The notes beneath the pieces are model-generated. The model had not been told where the DNA came from, ran no database searches, and worked only from the letters and a program-made list of their open reading frames with translations. Positions 23,595 through 32,006 of a DNA stretch of 64,000 nt are shown piece after piece. Source of the stretch: Collinsella sp. (GTDB lineage: Bacteria; Actinomycetota; Coriobacteriia; Coriobacteriales; Coriobacteriaceae); contig JAHYYL010000003.1 in NCBI GenBank assembly GCA_019424965.1, positions 13,173-77,172 of the forward strand. The letters are read 5' to 3'. The translations under genes were made by a program, and so were the position numbers. The number at the start of each line of letters is the position of its first letter. Position 1 is the first letter of the stretch.

Positions 23595-26500
23595 ATGAGT
23601 AAACTCGTCGAGGGCATCAAGGACCGCATGATCGCCGCCGCACGCGAGGCCGCGCCCACCGTGGTGGACGCCGCGCAGAAGGCCGCGACCGCGGCTGCCG
23701 AGAAAGTTGTCGAGGCTGTCGCCGATGCCAAGAACGCGGCGGGGGAGGCGTCCGTCACTAGCGAGCCCGCCACCGCCACTGAGTCCGTAGCCGCCGCCCA
23801 CGCCCCCGAAGGCGCGATCTTCAACCCCGGCAACGCCCACGGCAACCTGCACCTGGGCATCGACGTGGGCTCCACCACCGTTAAGCTCGCCGTGCTCAAC
23901 GACGACAACCAGATTGTCTACGCCAAGTACCAGCGCCACCACACCGACGTCCGCGCTTGCGCCCGCGACCTGTTCGAGGGCGCTGCGACCGTGCTGTCGA
24001 CAGCCCAGATGACCTGTGCCATCACCGGCTCGGGCGGCCTGCTGCTGTCCCAGTGGCTCGATTTGGAGTTTGTTCAGGAGGTCATCGCCAGCAAGCGTGC
24101 CGTCGAGACCCTCATCCCGGCCACCGATGTCGCCATCGAGCTGGGCGGCGAGGACGCCAAGATCATCTACTTTGACAACGGTATCGAGCAGCGCATGAAC
24201 GGCACCTGCGCCGGCGGCACGGGCGCGTTCATCGACCAGATGGCCACTCTGCTGCACACTGACGCCAGCGGCCTTAACGAACTCGCGGCCAACGCCACCA
24301 CCATCTATCCCATTGCCAGCCGCTGCGGCGTCTTTGCCAAGACTGACGTGCAGCCGCTGCTCAACGAGGGCGCTCGCCCCGAGGACGTGGCCGCCTCCAT
24401 CTTCCAGGCTGTCGTGACCCAGACCATCTCGGGTCTGGCGTGCGGCCGTCCCATCCGTGGCAACGTCGCCTTCCTGGGCGGCCCGCTGCAGTACCTCTCC
24501 GAGCTGCGCCACCGCTTCTATCTCACGCTCAACCTGGACGAGGAGCACCGTATCGTGCCCCAAAACGCCCACCTGTTTGTGGCGAGCGGCGCCGCCATGG
24601 CGCACGAGTCCAATAAGCTCAGCACGTTCCCGCAGCTCATCGAGGCCATCGATGCCCTGGGCGACACACAGGGTGCCGAGGTCGAGCGCCTGGATCCGCT
24701 CTTTGCCACCGACGAGGACTTTGCCGAGTTCAAAACCCGCCACGACCAGGAAGTCGTCCCCAAGGGCAAGCTCGAAGGCTACACCGGCCGCGTGTTCATT
24801 GGCATCGACGCCGGCTCCACCACCATGAAAGCCGCGCTCGTGGGCGAGGACGGCCAGCTGTTGCACACCTGGTACGGCAACAACAACGGCGACATCCTGG
24901 GCACGGCCAAGGTCATCATGGCCGATTTCTACAACCACATCCCCGCCGGCTGCACCATCGGCCACGTGACCACCACGGGCTACGGCGAGGCGCTGCTCAT
25001 CGAGGCCCTCAAAGCCGATTCCGGCGAGATCGAGACCGTTGCGCACCTGCGCGGCGCCAAAGCATTCCTGCCCGGCGTCGAGTTCATTCTGGACATCGGC
25101 GGCCAGGACATGAAGTGCCTGCGCGTCAAGGACGGCGTTATCGAGCACATCATGCTCAACGAGGCCTGTTCGTCGGGCTGCGGTAGCTTTATCGAGAGCT
25201 TCGCCGTCTCTATGAACATGGACGTGCGCGCGTTCGCCGATGCCGCCATCCATGCCAAGGCCCCCGTCGACCTGGGCAGCCGCTGCACGGTCTTTATGAA
25301 CTCGCGTGTCAAGCAGGCGCAAAAGGAAGGCGCCACGGTGGGCGACATCGCGGCCGGCCTGTCCTATTCCGTCATCAAGAATGCCCTGTTCAAGGTCATT
25401 AAGCTGCGCGATCCCAAGGAGATCGGCAGCCAGGTAATCGTCCAGGGCGGCACCTTTATGTCCGATGCCACGCTGCGCGCGTTTGAGCAGCTCACCGGCG
25501 TTCATGCCGTGCGTCCCGACATCGCCGGCTGCATGGGCGCCTACGGTGCGGCCCTGCTCGCCCGCGATCGCGCCGGCGCCGACGGCACCTCGACCATCCT
25601 TTCGGCTGAGGACATCGCGCACCTCACCGTGACGCAAAAGCATGTCCGCTGCGGCCGTTGCTCTAACAACTGCCAGCTCACCGTCAACGACTTTGGCGGC
25701 GGCAGGCGCTTTATCACCGGCAACCGCTGCGAGAAGGGTGCCGGCCACAAAAAGCAGAAGACCGAGGCCCCCAACCTCTTCAAAAAGAAAAACGAGCTGC
25801 TCTTTAACCGCGAGGTGCTGAGCCCCGACGAGGCCCCGCGCGGCACCGTCGGCATCCCCCGTGCGCTCAACATGTACGAGAATTACCCCTTCTGGCACGC
25901 GTTCTTTACGCGCCTGGGCTTTAGCGTGCAGCTGTCCGACCAGTCGAGCAAGAAGACCTACCAGGCGGGCATCGAGTCCATGCCGTCCGAGAGCGTGTGC
26001 TATCCGGCCAAGATGAGCCACGGCCACGTGATGAACCTCATCGACCGCGACGTCGACTTTATCTGGATGCCGTGCGTGCGCTGGGAGCGCAAGGAGGATC
26101 CGACGGCTGGCAACTGCTATAACTGCCCCATCGTCATGAGCTACCCCACGGCGCTGGCGCTCAACATCGACGAGATCCGCGAGCAGAACATCGAGTTCCT
26201 GTACCCGTTTGTGCCCTATCACGATAAGACCGAGCTCAAGCGCCGCTTGTACCAGGTGCTCGCCGTCGACCGCGTGGCCGATGCCGAGGCTGGTCGCGGC
26301 CGCGTGCGCGGTCCCAAAATCACGCGTTCCGAGGTCGATGCCGCTGTCAACGCTGCCTACGAGGCCGATGCGCGTTTCCACGAGGACATCCAGACTATGG
26401 GCGAGGAGGCTCTTAAGTGGGTCGAGGACCACGGTGGCCATGGCATTGTGCTCGCCGGCCGCCCCTACCATAACGACCCCGAGATCAACCATGCCCTGCC

Positions 26501-28376
26501 CGAGCTTATCTCGAGCTTTGGCTTTGCGGTCTTTACCGAGGATTCGCTCGCACATCTGGTGAAGCCCGAGCGCCCGATCCGCGTCGTTGACCAGTGGATG
26601 TACCACTCGCGCCTCTACGCCGTGGCCCGTTTTGTGACGATGCGCAACGACCTGGACCTGATCCAGCTCAATTCCTTCGGCTGCGGTCTCGATGCCCTGA
26701 CTACCGATCAGGTGCAGGAGATCCTGGAGGCCAGCGGCAAGATCTACACCGTGCTCAAGATCGACGAGGTGTCCAACCTGGGTGCCGCGCGCATCCGCAT
26801 CCGCTCGCTCATGGCAGCGCTCAAGGACCAGGAGGCCGAGCGCCTGGCCGAGGCAACCGCTGCGGGTGAGATCTACGAGCAGGGCGATGCCGCACCGGTG
26901 ACGCCCTCCACGGATGCCCCCGCATTCGCGAGCCGTAAGTACACGTTCGAAGCGCAGCGTGAGAGCGCCTCGACTGCATGGCCCAAGGTGCCCTTTACTG
27001 AGCAGATGCGCGACGAGGGCTACACCATCCTGTGCCCACAGATGGCGCCGATCCACTTTGACCTGGTCAAAGAGGTGTTCCGCGGGGCCGGCTACAACCT
27101 TGAGCTGCTGCCCTCGACCGATCACGACGCCGTCGAGGCCGGCCTGCGCTACGTGAACAACGACATTTGCTACCCGTCGATCCTGGTGACGGGCCAGATT
27201 ATGGAGGCCATCGAGAGCGGTCGGTACGACCTGTCCAAGACGGCCGTGGTCATCAGCCAGACCGGCGGCGGCTGCCGAGCCACCAACTACATCGCGCTTA
27301 TCCGCAAGGCCCTGCGCGAGAGCGGTCATCCCGAGATTCCCGTGATCTCGCTTTCGGCCGTGGCGCTCGGCGAGGATAACCCCGGCTTCAAGATTACGCC
27401 GGCGCTGCTTAAGCAGGCTGTGTACGCGGTACTCTTTGGCGACGTTATGATGCAGATGCTCTACCGCTGCCGCCCGTACGAGGCCACGCCCGGTGCTGCC
27501 AACGCGCTCTACGAGGAGTACATGGCGCGTGCCCGCAAGCTGGCGCCCAAGTTTAACCGCCACAACTACACCAAGCTTGCGCGTGAGGCCATCCGTGCGT
27601 TCGACACCATGCCGCTTGTGGGTGAGGGCACCAAGCCGCGCGTGGGCGTGGTCGGCGAGATCTTGGTCAAGTTCCACCCCACGGCCAACAACCACGTGGT
27701 CGATGTCATCGAGCGAGAGGGCTGCGAGGCTGTGGTGCCGGGTCTGCTCGACTTCTTCCTGTACTCCATGAGCAACGCCGAGCTACAGAAGGACGAGCTG
27801 GGAAGCTCTGCTACCACGCGCGCTGGCATGCAGGCGCTCATCAAGCTCGTGGACTGGATGCGCACGCCGGTGGAAGAGATGCTCGAAAAGTCCCGCCGCT
27901 TTGAGGCGCCCGAGCGCATCGGCACCATGGCCGACAAGGCCCGTACGGTGCTTTCGGTGTGCAACAACATGGGCGAGGGCTGGCTGCTCACGGCCGAGAT
28001 GCTCGACTTGATTGATCACGGTGCGCCCAACATCATCTGCACGCAGCCCTTCGCGTGCCTGCCCAACCACGTGGTGGGCAAGGCCGTGATCAAGGAGCTG
28101 CGCCGTCAGCACCCCGAGAGCAACATCGTCGCGGTGGACTACGACCCCGGTGCGTCTGAGGTCAACCAGCTCAACCGCATTAAGCTCATGATCAGCGTGG
28201 CCAAGGAGAACATGCGCGCCGGCAAGGGCTTTAAGCTCGAGAAGGTGGCGCCGCTCGCGATGGATGAGGTCACCGGACAGATGCGTGCCCATGACGGCTG
28301 CGTGAGCTGCGGACCGGCCAGCGAGGAGACCGTGGCGTCGGTCGCTGAGCGTCTGGGACGCGGCATTAAGAAGTAG
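23595..28376 (+). CDS. Giant 2-hydroxyacyl-CoA dehydratase activase-type protein
   Basis: A 1593-residue fusion. Residues 1-75 are Ala/Glu/Lys-rich, helical and phasin-like. Two BadF/BcrA-type ASKHA ATPase domains follow, starting at GIDVGSTTVKLAV (about 87) and GIDAGSTTMKAAL (about 401); the second contains CSSGCGSF, the family site for a bridging 4Fe-4S cluster. A Cys cluster RCGRCSNNC (about 684) precedes a DUF2229-type domain (from about 750) and a C-terminal part resembling the dehydratase HgdB/FldB fold (from about 1145), ending CVSCG. Known activases use ATP to inject an electron into 2-hydroxyacyl-CoA dehydratases. The role of this long form is not established. The start follows AAGAGGAGAG. 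Confidence 0.92.
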   Translation: MSKLVEGIKDRMIAAAREAAPTVVDAAQKAATAAAEKVVEAVADAKNAAGEASVTSEPATATESVAAAHAPEGAIFNPGNAHGNLHLGIDVGSTTVKLAVLNDDNQIVYAKYQRHHTDVRACARDLFEGAATVLSTAQMTCAITGSGGLLLSQWLDLEFVQEVIASKRAVETLIPATDVAIELGGEDAKIIYFDNGIEQRMNGTCAGGTGAFIDQMATLLHTDASGLNELAANATTIYPIASRCGVFAKTDVQPLLNEGARPEDVAASIFQAVVTQTISGLACGRPIRGNVAFLGGPLQYLSELRHRFYLTLNLDEEHRIVPQNAHLFVASGAAMAHESNKLSTFPQLIEAIDALGDTQGAEVERLDPLFATDEDFAEFKTRHDQEVVPKGKLEGYTGRVFIGIDAGSTTMKAALVGEDGQLLHTWYGNNNGDILGTAKVIMADFYNHIPAGCTIGHVTTTGYGEALLIEALKADSGEIETVAHLRGAKAFLPGVEFILDIGGQDMKCLRVKDGVIEHIMLNEACSSGCGSFIESFAVSMNMDVRAFADAAIHAKAPVDLGSRCTVFMNSRVKQAQKEGATVGDIAAGLSYSVIKNALFKVIKLRDPKEIGSQVIVQGGTFMSDATLRAFEQLTGVHAVRPDIAGCMGAYGAALLARDRAGADGTSTILSAEDIAHLTVTQKHVRCGRCSNNCQLTVNDFGGGRRFITGNRCEKGAGHKKQKTEAPNLFKKKNELLFNREVLSPDEAPRGTVGIPRALNMYENYPFWHAFFTRLGFSVQLSDQSSKKTYQAGIESMPSESVCYPAKMSHGHVMNLIDRDVDFIWMPCVRWERKEDPTAGNCYNCPIVMSYPTALALNIDEIREQNIEFLYPFVPYHDKTELKRRLYQVLAVDRVADAEAGRGRVRGPKITRSEVDAAVNAAYEADARFHEDIQTMGEEALKWVEDHGGHGIVLAGRPYHNDPEINHALPELISSFGFAVFTEDSLAHLVKPERPIRVVDQWMYHSRLYAVARFVTMRNDLDLIQLNSFGCGLDALTTDQVQEILEASGKIYTVLKIDEVSNLGAARIRIRSLMAALKDQEAERLAEATAAGEIYEQGDAAPVTPSTDAPAFASRKYTFEAQRESASTAWPKVPFTEQMRDEGYTILCPQMAPIHFDLVKEVFRGAGYNLELLPSTDHDAVEAGLRYVNNDICYPSILVTGQIMEAIESGRYDLSKTAVVISQTGGGCRATNYIALIRKALRESGHPEIPVISLSAVALGEDNPGFKITPALLKQAVYAVLFGDVMMQMLYRCRPYEATPGAANALYEEYMARARKLAPKFNRHNYTKLAREAIRAFDTMPLVGEGTKPRVGVVGEILVKFHPTANNHVVDVIEREGCEAVVPGLLDFFLYSMSNAELQKDELGSSATTRAGMQALIKLVDWMRTPVEEMLEKSRRFEAPERIGTMADKARTVLSVCNNMGEGWLLTAEMLDLIDHGAPNIICTQPFACLPNHVVGKAVIKELRRQHPESNIVAVDYDPGASEVNQLNRIKLMISVAKENMRAGKGFKLEKVAPLAMDEVTGQMRAHDGCVSCGPASEETVASVAERLGRGIKK

Positions 28377-28404
28377 CTGGCCTGCTTTGGGCTGGATATG
28401 AGAC

Positions 28405-28441
28405 AAACGGGTGGTAGCCGTACCGGCTACCACCCGTTTTT
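28405..28441 (+). terminator. Rho-independent terminator of the activase operon
   Basis: The stem AAACGGGTGGTAGCC and its complement, followed by TTTTT. Confidence 0.92.
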
Positions 28442-28493
28442 GCTGGACATATGTTGCGTAAATGGGCTTGTTGACGCCTTCAGCGGACTCGTA

Positions 28494-28622
28494 TTTCGGA
28501 AGTGCGGGGAAAACTCCAAACCTCCGAGCACATTGCTCTTTTGAGCTCTCGTGACCTGCAGTTTTGTTGTTAAAAAAGTCGGTCTGGTTGGCGAAACTCA
28601 ATTTTTCACCGCACTTCCGAAA
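28494..28622. repeat. 129-bp element with terminal inverted repeats
   Basis: Arms at 28494-28513 (TTTCGGAAGTGCGGGGAAAA) and 28603-28622 are complements with one mismatch. The interior is not coding. It occupies most of the gap between the activase terminator and the amber-interrupted dehydrogenase gene, and could be a miniature mobile element or a small RNA gene. Confidence 0.75.
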
Positions 28623-28790
28623 ACGACGGTCCTGCGGCACGAAAAACGGCCTGTAAAGCCTTGAGTTAATGAACAGGTGTAGCCGTTCGCGGCAAAATAC
28701 CGTCCGTTTATAGAACCCACCCCCAGCGTGCAGTCCCCTTACGGTTGAATAAATACACATCTATGGAATTACGTAAGAGAGGACCGTTTC

Positions 28791-29750
28791 ATGAGCTACA
28801 AGACCGTTTGTGTTGCCGGCGGCGGCGTGTTGGGAAGCCAGATTGCCTTTCAGGCTGCCTACTGCGGCTTTGATGTAACGATTTAGCTGCGCAGCGAGGG
28901 CAGCATCGGCCGCACCCAGCCCAAGATCGATCATGTGCGCGAGGAGTACATTGCGGCTATCGAGGGCATGGCGGACGGCACGGGCGAGTGGTGTGCCGGT
29001 ATCGCCGATAGCGACCAGCCCTTCGACAAGGAGGCGGCGCTCGCTGCCGTCGAGCGTGCCTACTCCACGCTCAAGCTGGAGCTCGATCTGGCCAAGGCCG
29101 TTGCCGATGCCGATCTGGTCATCGAGTCTATGGCCGAGGACACCCAGGCAAAAATCGACTTCTACAAGAAGCTTGCCCCGGTCCTCCCGCAAAAGACCGT
29201 CGTCGTGACCAACTCCTCCACGCTGCTGCCGAGCACCTTTGCCAAGTACACCGGCCGCCCCGAGAAGTACCTGTCGCTGCACTTTGCCAACTCCATCTGG
29301 AAAAACAACATGACCGAGGTCATGGCCCAGGACCAGACCGACAAGCGCTACTTCGACGAGCTCGTCGACTTCGCCAACGACATTCGCATGCTGGCGCTTC
29401 CCGTCAACAAGGAAAAGAGCGGCTACCTGCTCAACTCCATGCTGGTGCCGTGGCTGCTTTCGGGCCTCGACCTGTACGTCTCGGGCGTGAGCGATCCCAA
29501 GAGCATCGACCTCGCATGGACACGTGGCACCGGCGCCCCCAAGGGCCCGTTCCGCGTATTCGACACGGTTGGTATCCAGACGGCCTACAACATCGTTATG
29601 CAGTATCAGAAGGTGCCGGGCTTGGTGAACCCGCTGCTCAAAAAGATGATGATGCCCTACAACTTTAAGGCCATGGCGTCCGTCCTCAAACAGATGCTCG
29701 ACGAAGGCAAGCTGGGCGAAAGCTCGGGCGAGGGTTTCTTTACGTACTAA
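28791..29750 (+). pseudogene. 3-hydroxyacyl-CoA dehydrogenase gene with an in-frame amber codon
   Basis: The frame of 319 codons starts at the ATG at 28791 after AGAGAGGA and shows the NAD-binding motif AGGGVLGSQIA. Codon 32 (28884-28886) is TAG, in the context DVTI-stop-LRSEGSIG, where a Trp (TGG) would fit. After the stop the frame continues intact to 29750, with family features such as SMAEDTQAKIDFYKKLAP, HFANSIWKNNMTEVM and NKEKSGYLLNSMLVPWL. A restart at the ATG at 28935 would lack the Rossmann fold. This is probably a very recent nonsense mutation; a sequencing error or read-through is also possible. The function would be NAD-linked oxidation of 3-hydroxyacyl-CoA. Confidence 0.85.
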
Positions 29751-29751
29751 C

Positions 29752-29785
29752 AATGGCTCCTTGGGGGCGGAGGACACGAATCATT
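29752..29785 (+). repeat. Core-conserved hairpin, family C copy 1
   Basis: Arms AATGGCTC / GAATCATT (6 of 8 paired) around TTGGGGGCGGAGGACAC, starting one base after the dehydrogenase stop codon. Related to 30335-30367. Confidence 0.6.
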
Positions 29786-29867
29786 TGTAGCGTCAATACG
29801 CCGCATAGTCCGTGTGGCATTTCGACACATGACGCCAAAGCAAATGGGTTGCGGGGATAGAGAAGAA

Positions 29868-30338
29868 ATGGCAATGGATCGGCAAATCGTACTCAAGCAG
29901 GATATCCTCGATGCGCTTTCTACCGTTGGCATGCGCCCGGGGCAGACGGTTATGGTCCATTGCTCGCTCAGCGCGCTTGGATATGTGTGCGGCGGCGCGC
30001 AGTCGGTAATCGAGGCGCTGCTCCAGACGGTGGGCGAGGCCGGTACCATTATGATGCCGACGCAGTCGTGGAAAAACCTGGACCCGGAGAGCGGCGTCCA
30101 TTGGCAGGAGCCTCAAGAATGGTGGCAGCTTATCCGTGATAACTGGCCAGCCTATGACAAACGCATCACGCCTACCAATACGATGGGGGCCGTGGCCGAG
30201 ATGTTCCGCACGTGGCCGGGCACGCTTCGCAGCGACCATCCGGCACGCTCGGTGGCGGCAAACGGCCAGCGAGCGCAGTTCCTGACGGAGAACCACGACG
30301 TGAGCTGGATCGAGCGCCATCGCGGCCGCCTCGAATGA
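29868..30338 (+). pseudogene. Truncated AAC(3)-family N-acetyltransferase
   Basis: A 156-residue frame matching the N-terminal part of the aminoglycoside 3-N-acetyltransferase family (VMVHCSLSALGYVCGGAQSV, GTIMMPTQSWKN, PTNTMGAVAEMFRTWPG, RSDHPARSVAANG). Complete family members are about 260-280 residues, so the C-terminal third or more, with part of the active site, is missing. The stop codon overlaps a family C hairpin, suggesting that the break is tied to the repeat. Chromosomal family members need not confer resistance. ATG at 29868 after AGAGAAGAA; an upstream in-frame ATG at 29829 is less likely. Confidence 0.7.
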
Positions 30339-30367
30339 TCCGCCGGGGACGGAGGAAAACGGATCAT
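30335..30367 (+). repeat. Core-conserved hairpin, family C copy 2
   Basis: Perfect 8-bp arms ATGATCCG / CGGATCAT around CCGGGGACGGAGGAAAA. It contains the stop codon of the truncated acetyltransferase frame. Confidence 0.7.
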
Positions 30368-30512
30368 CGCATTCCTGCGTCCCCCGCGCGTCTTGCGACT
30401 AACAGCTCCGGCTGCCGCGAGCCTAAGCTAGCCTTAAGGGGCGTTTGTTAAGCTGCGAGTCAAATTGGACAGGGCTGGGCAAACGCCATGGTATATGAGG
30501 GAAACGGCAGCG

Positions 30513-30695
30513 ATGGAATTCTTCGATGGTGACGACATGGAATCGAGTAGCGAAGGCGGCTGCGACGAAACTGCCCCGTTTGTCAAAGTCGATCCCTTTG
30601 GTACCGATGCCCTGAGTTGCTACGTGCGTTTTGCAACATCCCGCGTCGGCATTACTTCACGTCAAACTCCACGCGATCGAGCTCGGGCACGTTGA
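30513..30695 (+). CDS. Possible small acidic protein or gene fragment
   Basis: A 60-residue frame (MEFFDGDDMESSSEGG...) with a GGGA sequence upstream. It overlaps the 3' end of the convergent DUF389 gene by 44 bases. The acidic first half looks protein-like, but the end reads like random antisense sequence, so this may be the 5' remnant of a larger gene. I do not recognise it. Confidence 0.25.
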   Translation: MEFFDGDDMESSSEGGCDETAPFVKVDPFGTDALSCYVRFATSRVGITSRQTPRDRARAR

Positions 30696-31791
30696 GGTCG
30701 ATGAGCTTGCGGGCAACGCGGCGGTCGTGTGCCCCAAGCGCCTCGCTTGTCGTCACGTGAGCGACAACCTCGCGCTCGACCATGCCCTCTTCCTCGCCTT
30801 CGGTAGCCGAAGTTTCGACAGCGACGGTGTAATCCTTAAAGCCCGGCAGCACCGCGGCAAGTTCGCGCGTGGTTTCGGTGACGCCGTAGCCGTCCTGCAC
30901 GCCGGCCTGCGCCGAGCCAATGGACCCCGCGGTCATAATGATGCAGGGGATGGCAAAGATCACCGTGCCCACGATGATGCGGCGGCGCACCTTGTGTGAC
31001 AGCTCATCGACCGCGGCATTTTCCTCGGCGGTTACAACGCCGTCGCCGTTGAGGTCGCGCTTGAGCGGCACGCGCAAAAGTAGCAGCACGGCTTCTGCCG
31101 CCAGCGCGATAAAGACGACGTTGATGCCAAACTCGTAGAGCGCCGAGAGGAATAGCGGCCCGCTTGCGATGGCAATGCCGTAACCCGCCGCACACAGGGG
31201 CGGCATGAGCGCGGTCGCCACGGCCACACCGGCGATGAGCGTTGCGGGTTCCTGGTCGCGCGAGTTGCCCAGCCCGCCCGCAAAGCCGCCCGCGAGCGCC
31301 ACGGCGAGGTCCCAGACGGTTGGCGTCGAGTTGTCGATGATGGCGGCCGTGGTGGTGCCGAGCGGCGAGAGCTTAAAGTACAGCGTGGACGTGACCAGGC
31401 AAAGGACCATCTGCAGCGCGAGGCCGGCAATGGCCTCGACGGTAATCTCGCGGTCGAGCGTGGCGATACCGTATGCCATGGCAAGGACCGATCCCATGAG
31501 CGGACAGATGAGCATGGCGCCCACAATGGCGATGTCCGAATCGATATCGAGGCCGATACTCGCGATCAGCATGGCGATAATGAGGATGCATAGGTGCGAG
31601 CCGGTCAGGCGCGCCCCGTTTACAAAGCGCTTGCGAATTACGTGATAGGGGGCGCGACCCTCGCGAATGTTGAATGCGCGCCTCAGGAAGCGGCCGGCGT
31701 TCTCCATGACCTCGCTATAGGCAGGGCGGATGCCGTGGCGCCGGTGATGGCGCTCGCGCAGTCGCTTGAGCTGCTGGTTATCGAGTTTCAT
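30652..31791 (-). CDS. DUF389 membrane protein with an EF-hand-like loop
   Basis: A 379-residue integral membrane protein of the DUF389 family, function unknown. A basic cytosolic N-terminus is followed by about six helices with family motifs GAMLICPLMGSVLAMAYGIA and GVAVATALMPPLCAAGYGIA. Around residues 243-256 it carries DLNGDGVVTAEE, a textbook 12-residue calcium-binding EF-hand loop, in a cytosolic or external loop before the last helix. The C-terminal 90 residues form a soluble domain. The start at 31791 follows GCGAGGTG; an upstream ATG is less likely. Confidence 0.88.
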   Translation of the reverse strand: MKLDNQQLKRLRERHHRRHGIRPAYSEVMENAGRFLRRAFNIREGRAPYHVIRKRFVNGARLTGSHLCILIIAMLIASIGLDIDSDIAIVGAMLICPLMGSVLAMAYGIATLDREITVEAIAGLALQMVLCLVTSTLYFKLSPLGTTTAAIIDNSTPTVWDLAVALAGGFAGGLGNSRDQEPATLIAGVAVATALMPPLCAAGYGIAIASGPLFLSALYEFGINVVFIALAAEAVLLLLRVPLKRDLNGDGVVTAEENAAVDELSHKVRRRIIVGTVIFAIPCIIMTAGSIGSAQAGVQDGYGVTETTRELAAVLPGFKDYTVAVETSATEGEEEGMVEREVVAHVTTSEALGAHDRRVARKLIDLNVPELDRVEFDVK

Positions 31792-31948
31792 GTTCACCTC
31801 GCTTCGCCGCGGGCTATGCATCGCGCCCGCTGTCTCTACTCTACACCGCGGCAGGCGGGGTGGTCATCTTGACGTGAAACTTAGACGAGTAGGTAAAGGG
31901 GGCGCGTCAAATGAGGTTGAAGCCGAGGGTTTCGGCAGATACAAAAAA

Positions 31949-31981
31949 AGCGCGGGGCCGGATGGTCTCCGACCCCGCGCT
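31949..31981 (-). terminator. Rho-independent terminator of the OPT transporter gene
   Basis: A stem AGCGCGGGG / CCCCGCGCT followed on the minus strand by seven T residues. Confidence 0.92.
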
Positions 31982-32006
31982 CTGCACGGGTACGTTGTTG
32001 TTGGGT

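Noticed and set aside
23520..27695. A 1391-codon open frame antisense to the activase gene
   Set aside because: The forward frame has clear ASKHA and DUF2229 motifs and a ribosome site; the antisense frame is low-complexity, motif-free and explained by GC-rich codon bias.
28884..28886. Programmed pyrrolysine or other recoding at the TAG codon
   Set aside because: No supporting tRNA or recoding signal is visible in the window, and a Trp codon one base away explains the change more simply; kept only as an alternative.
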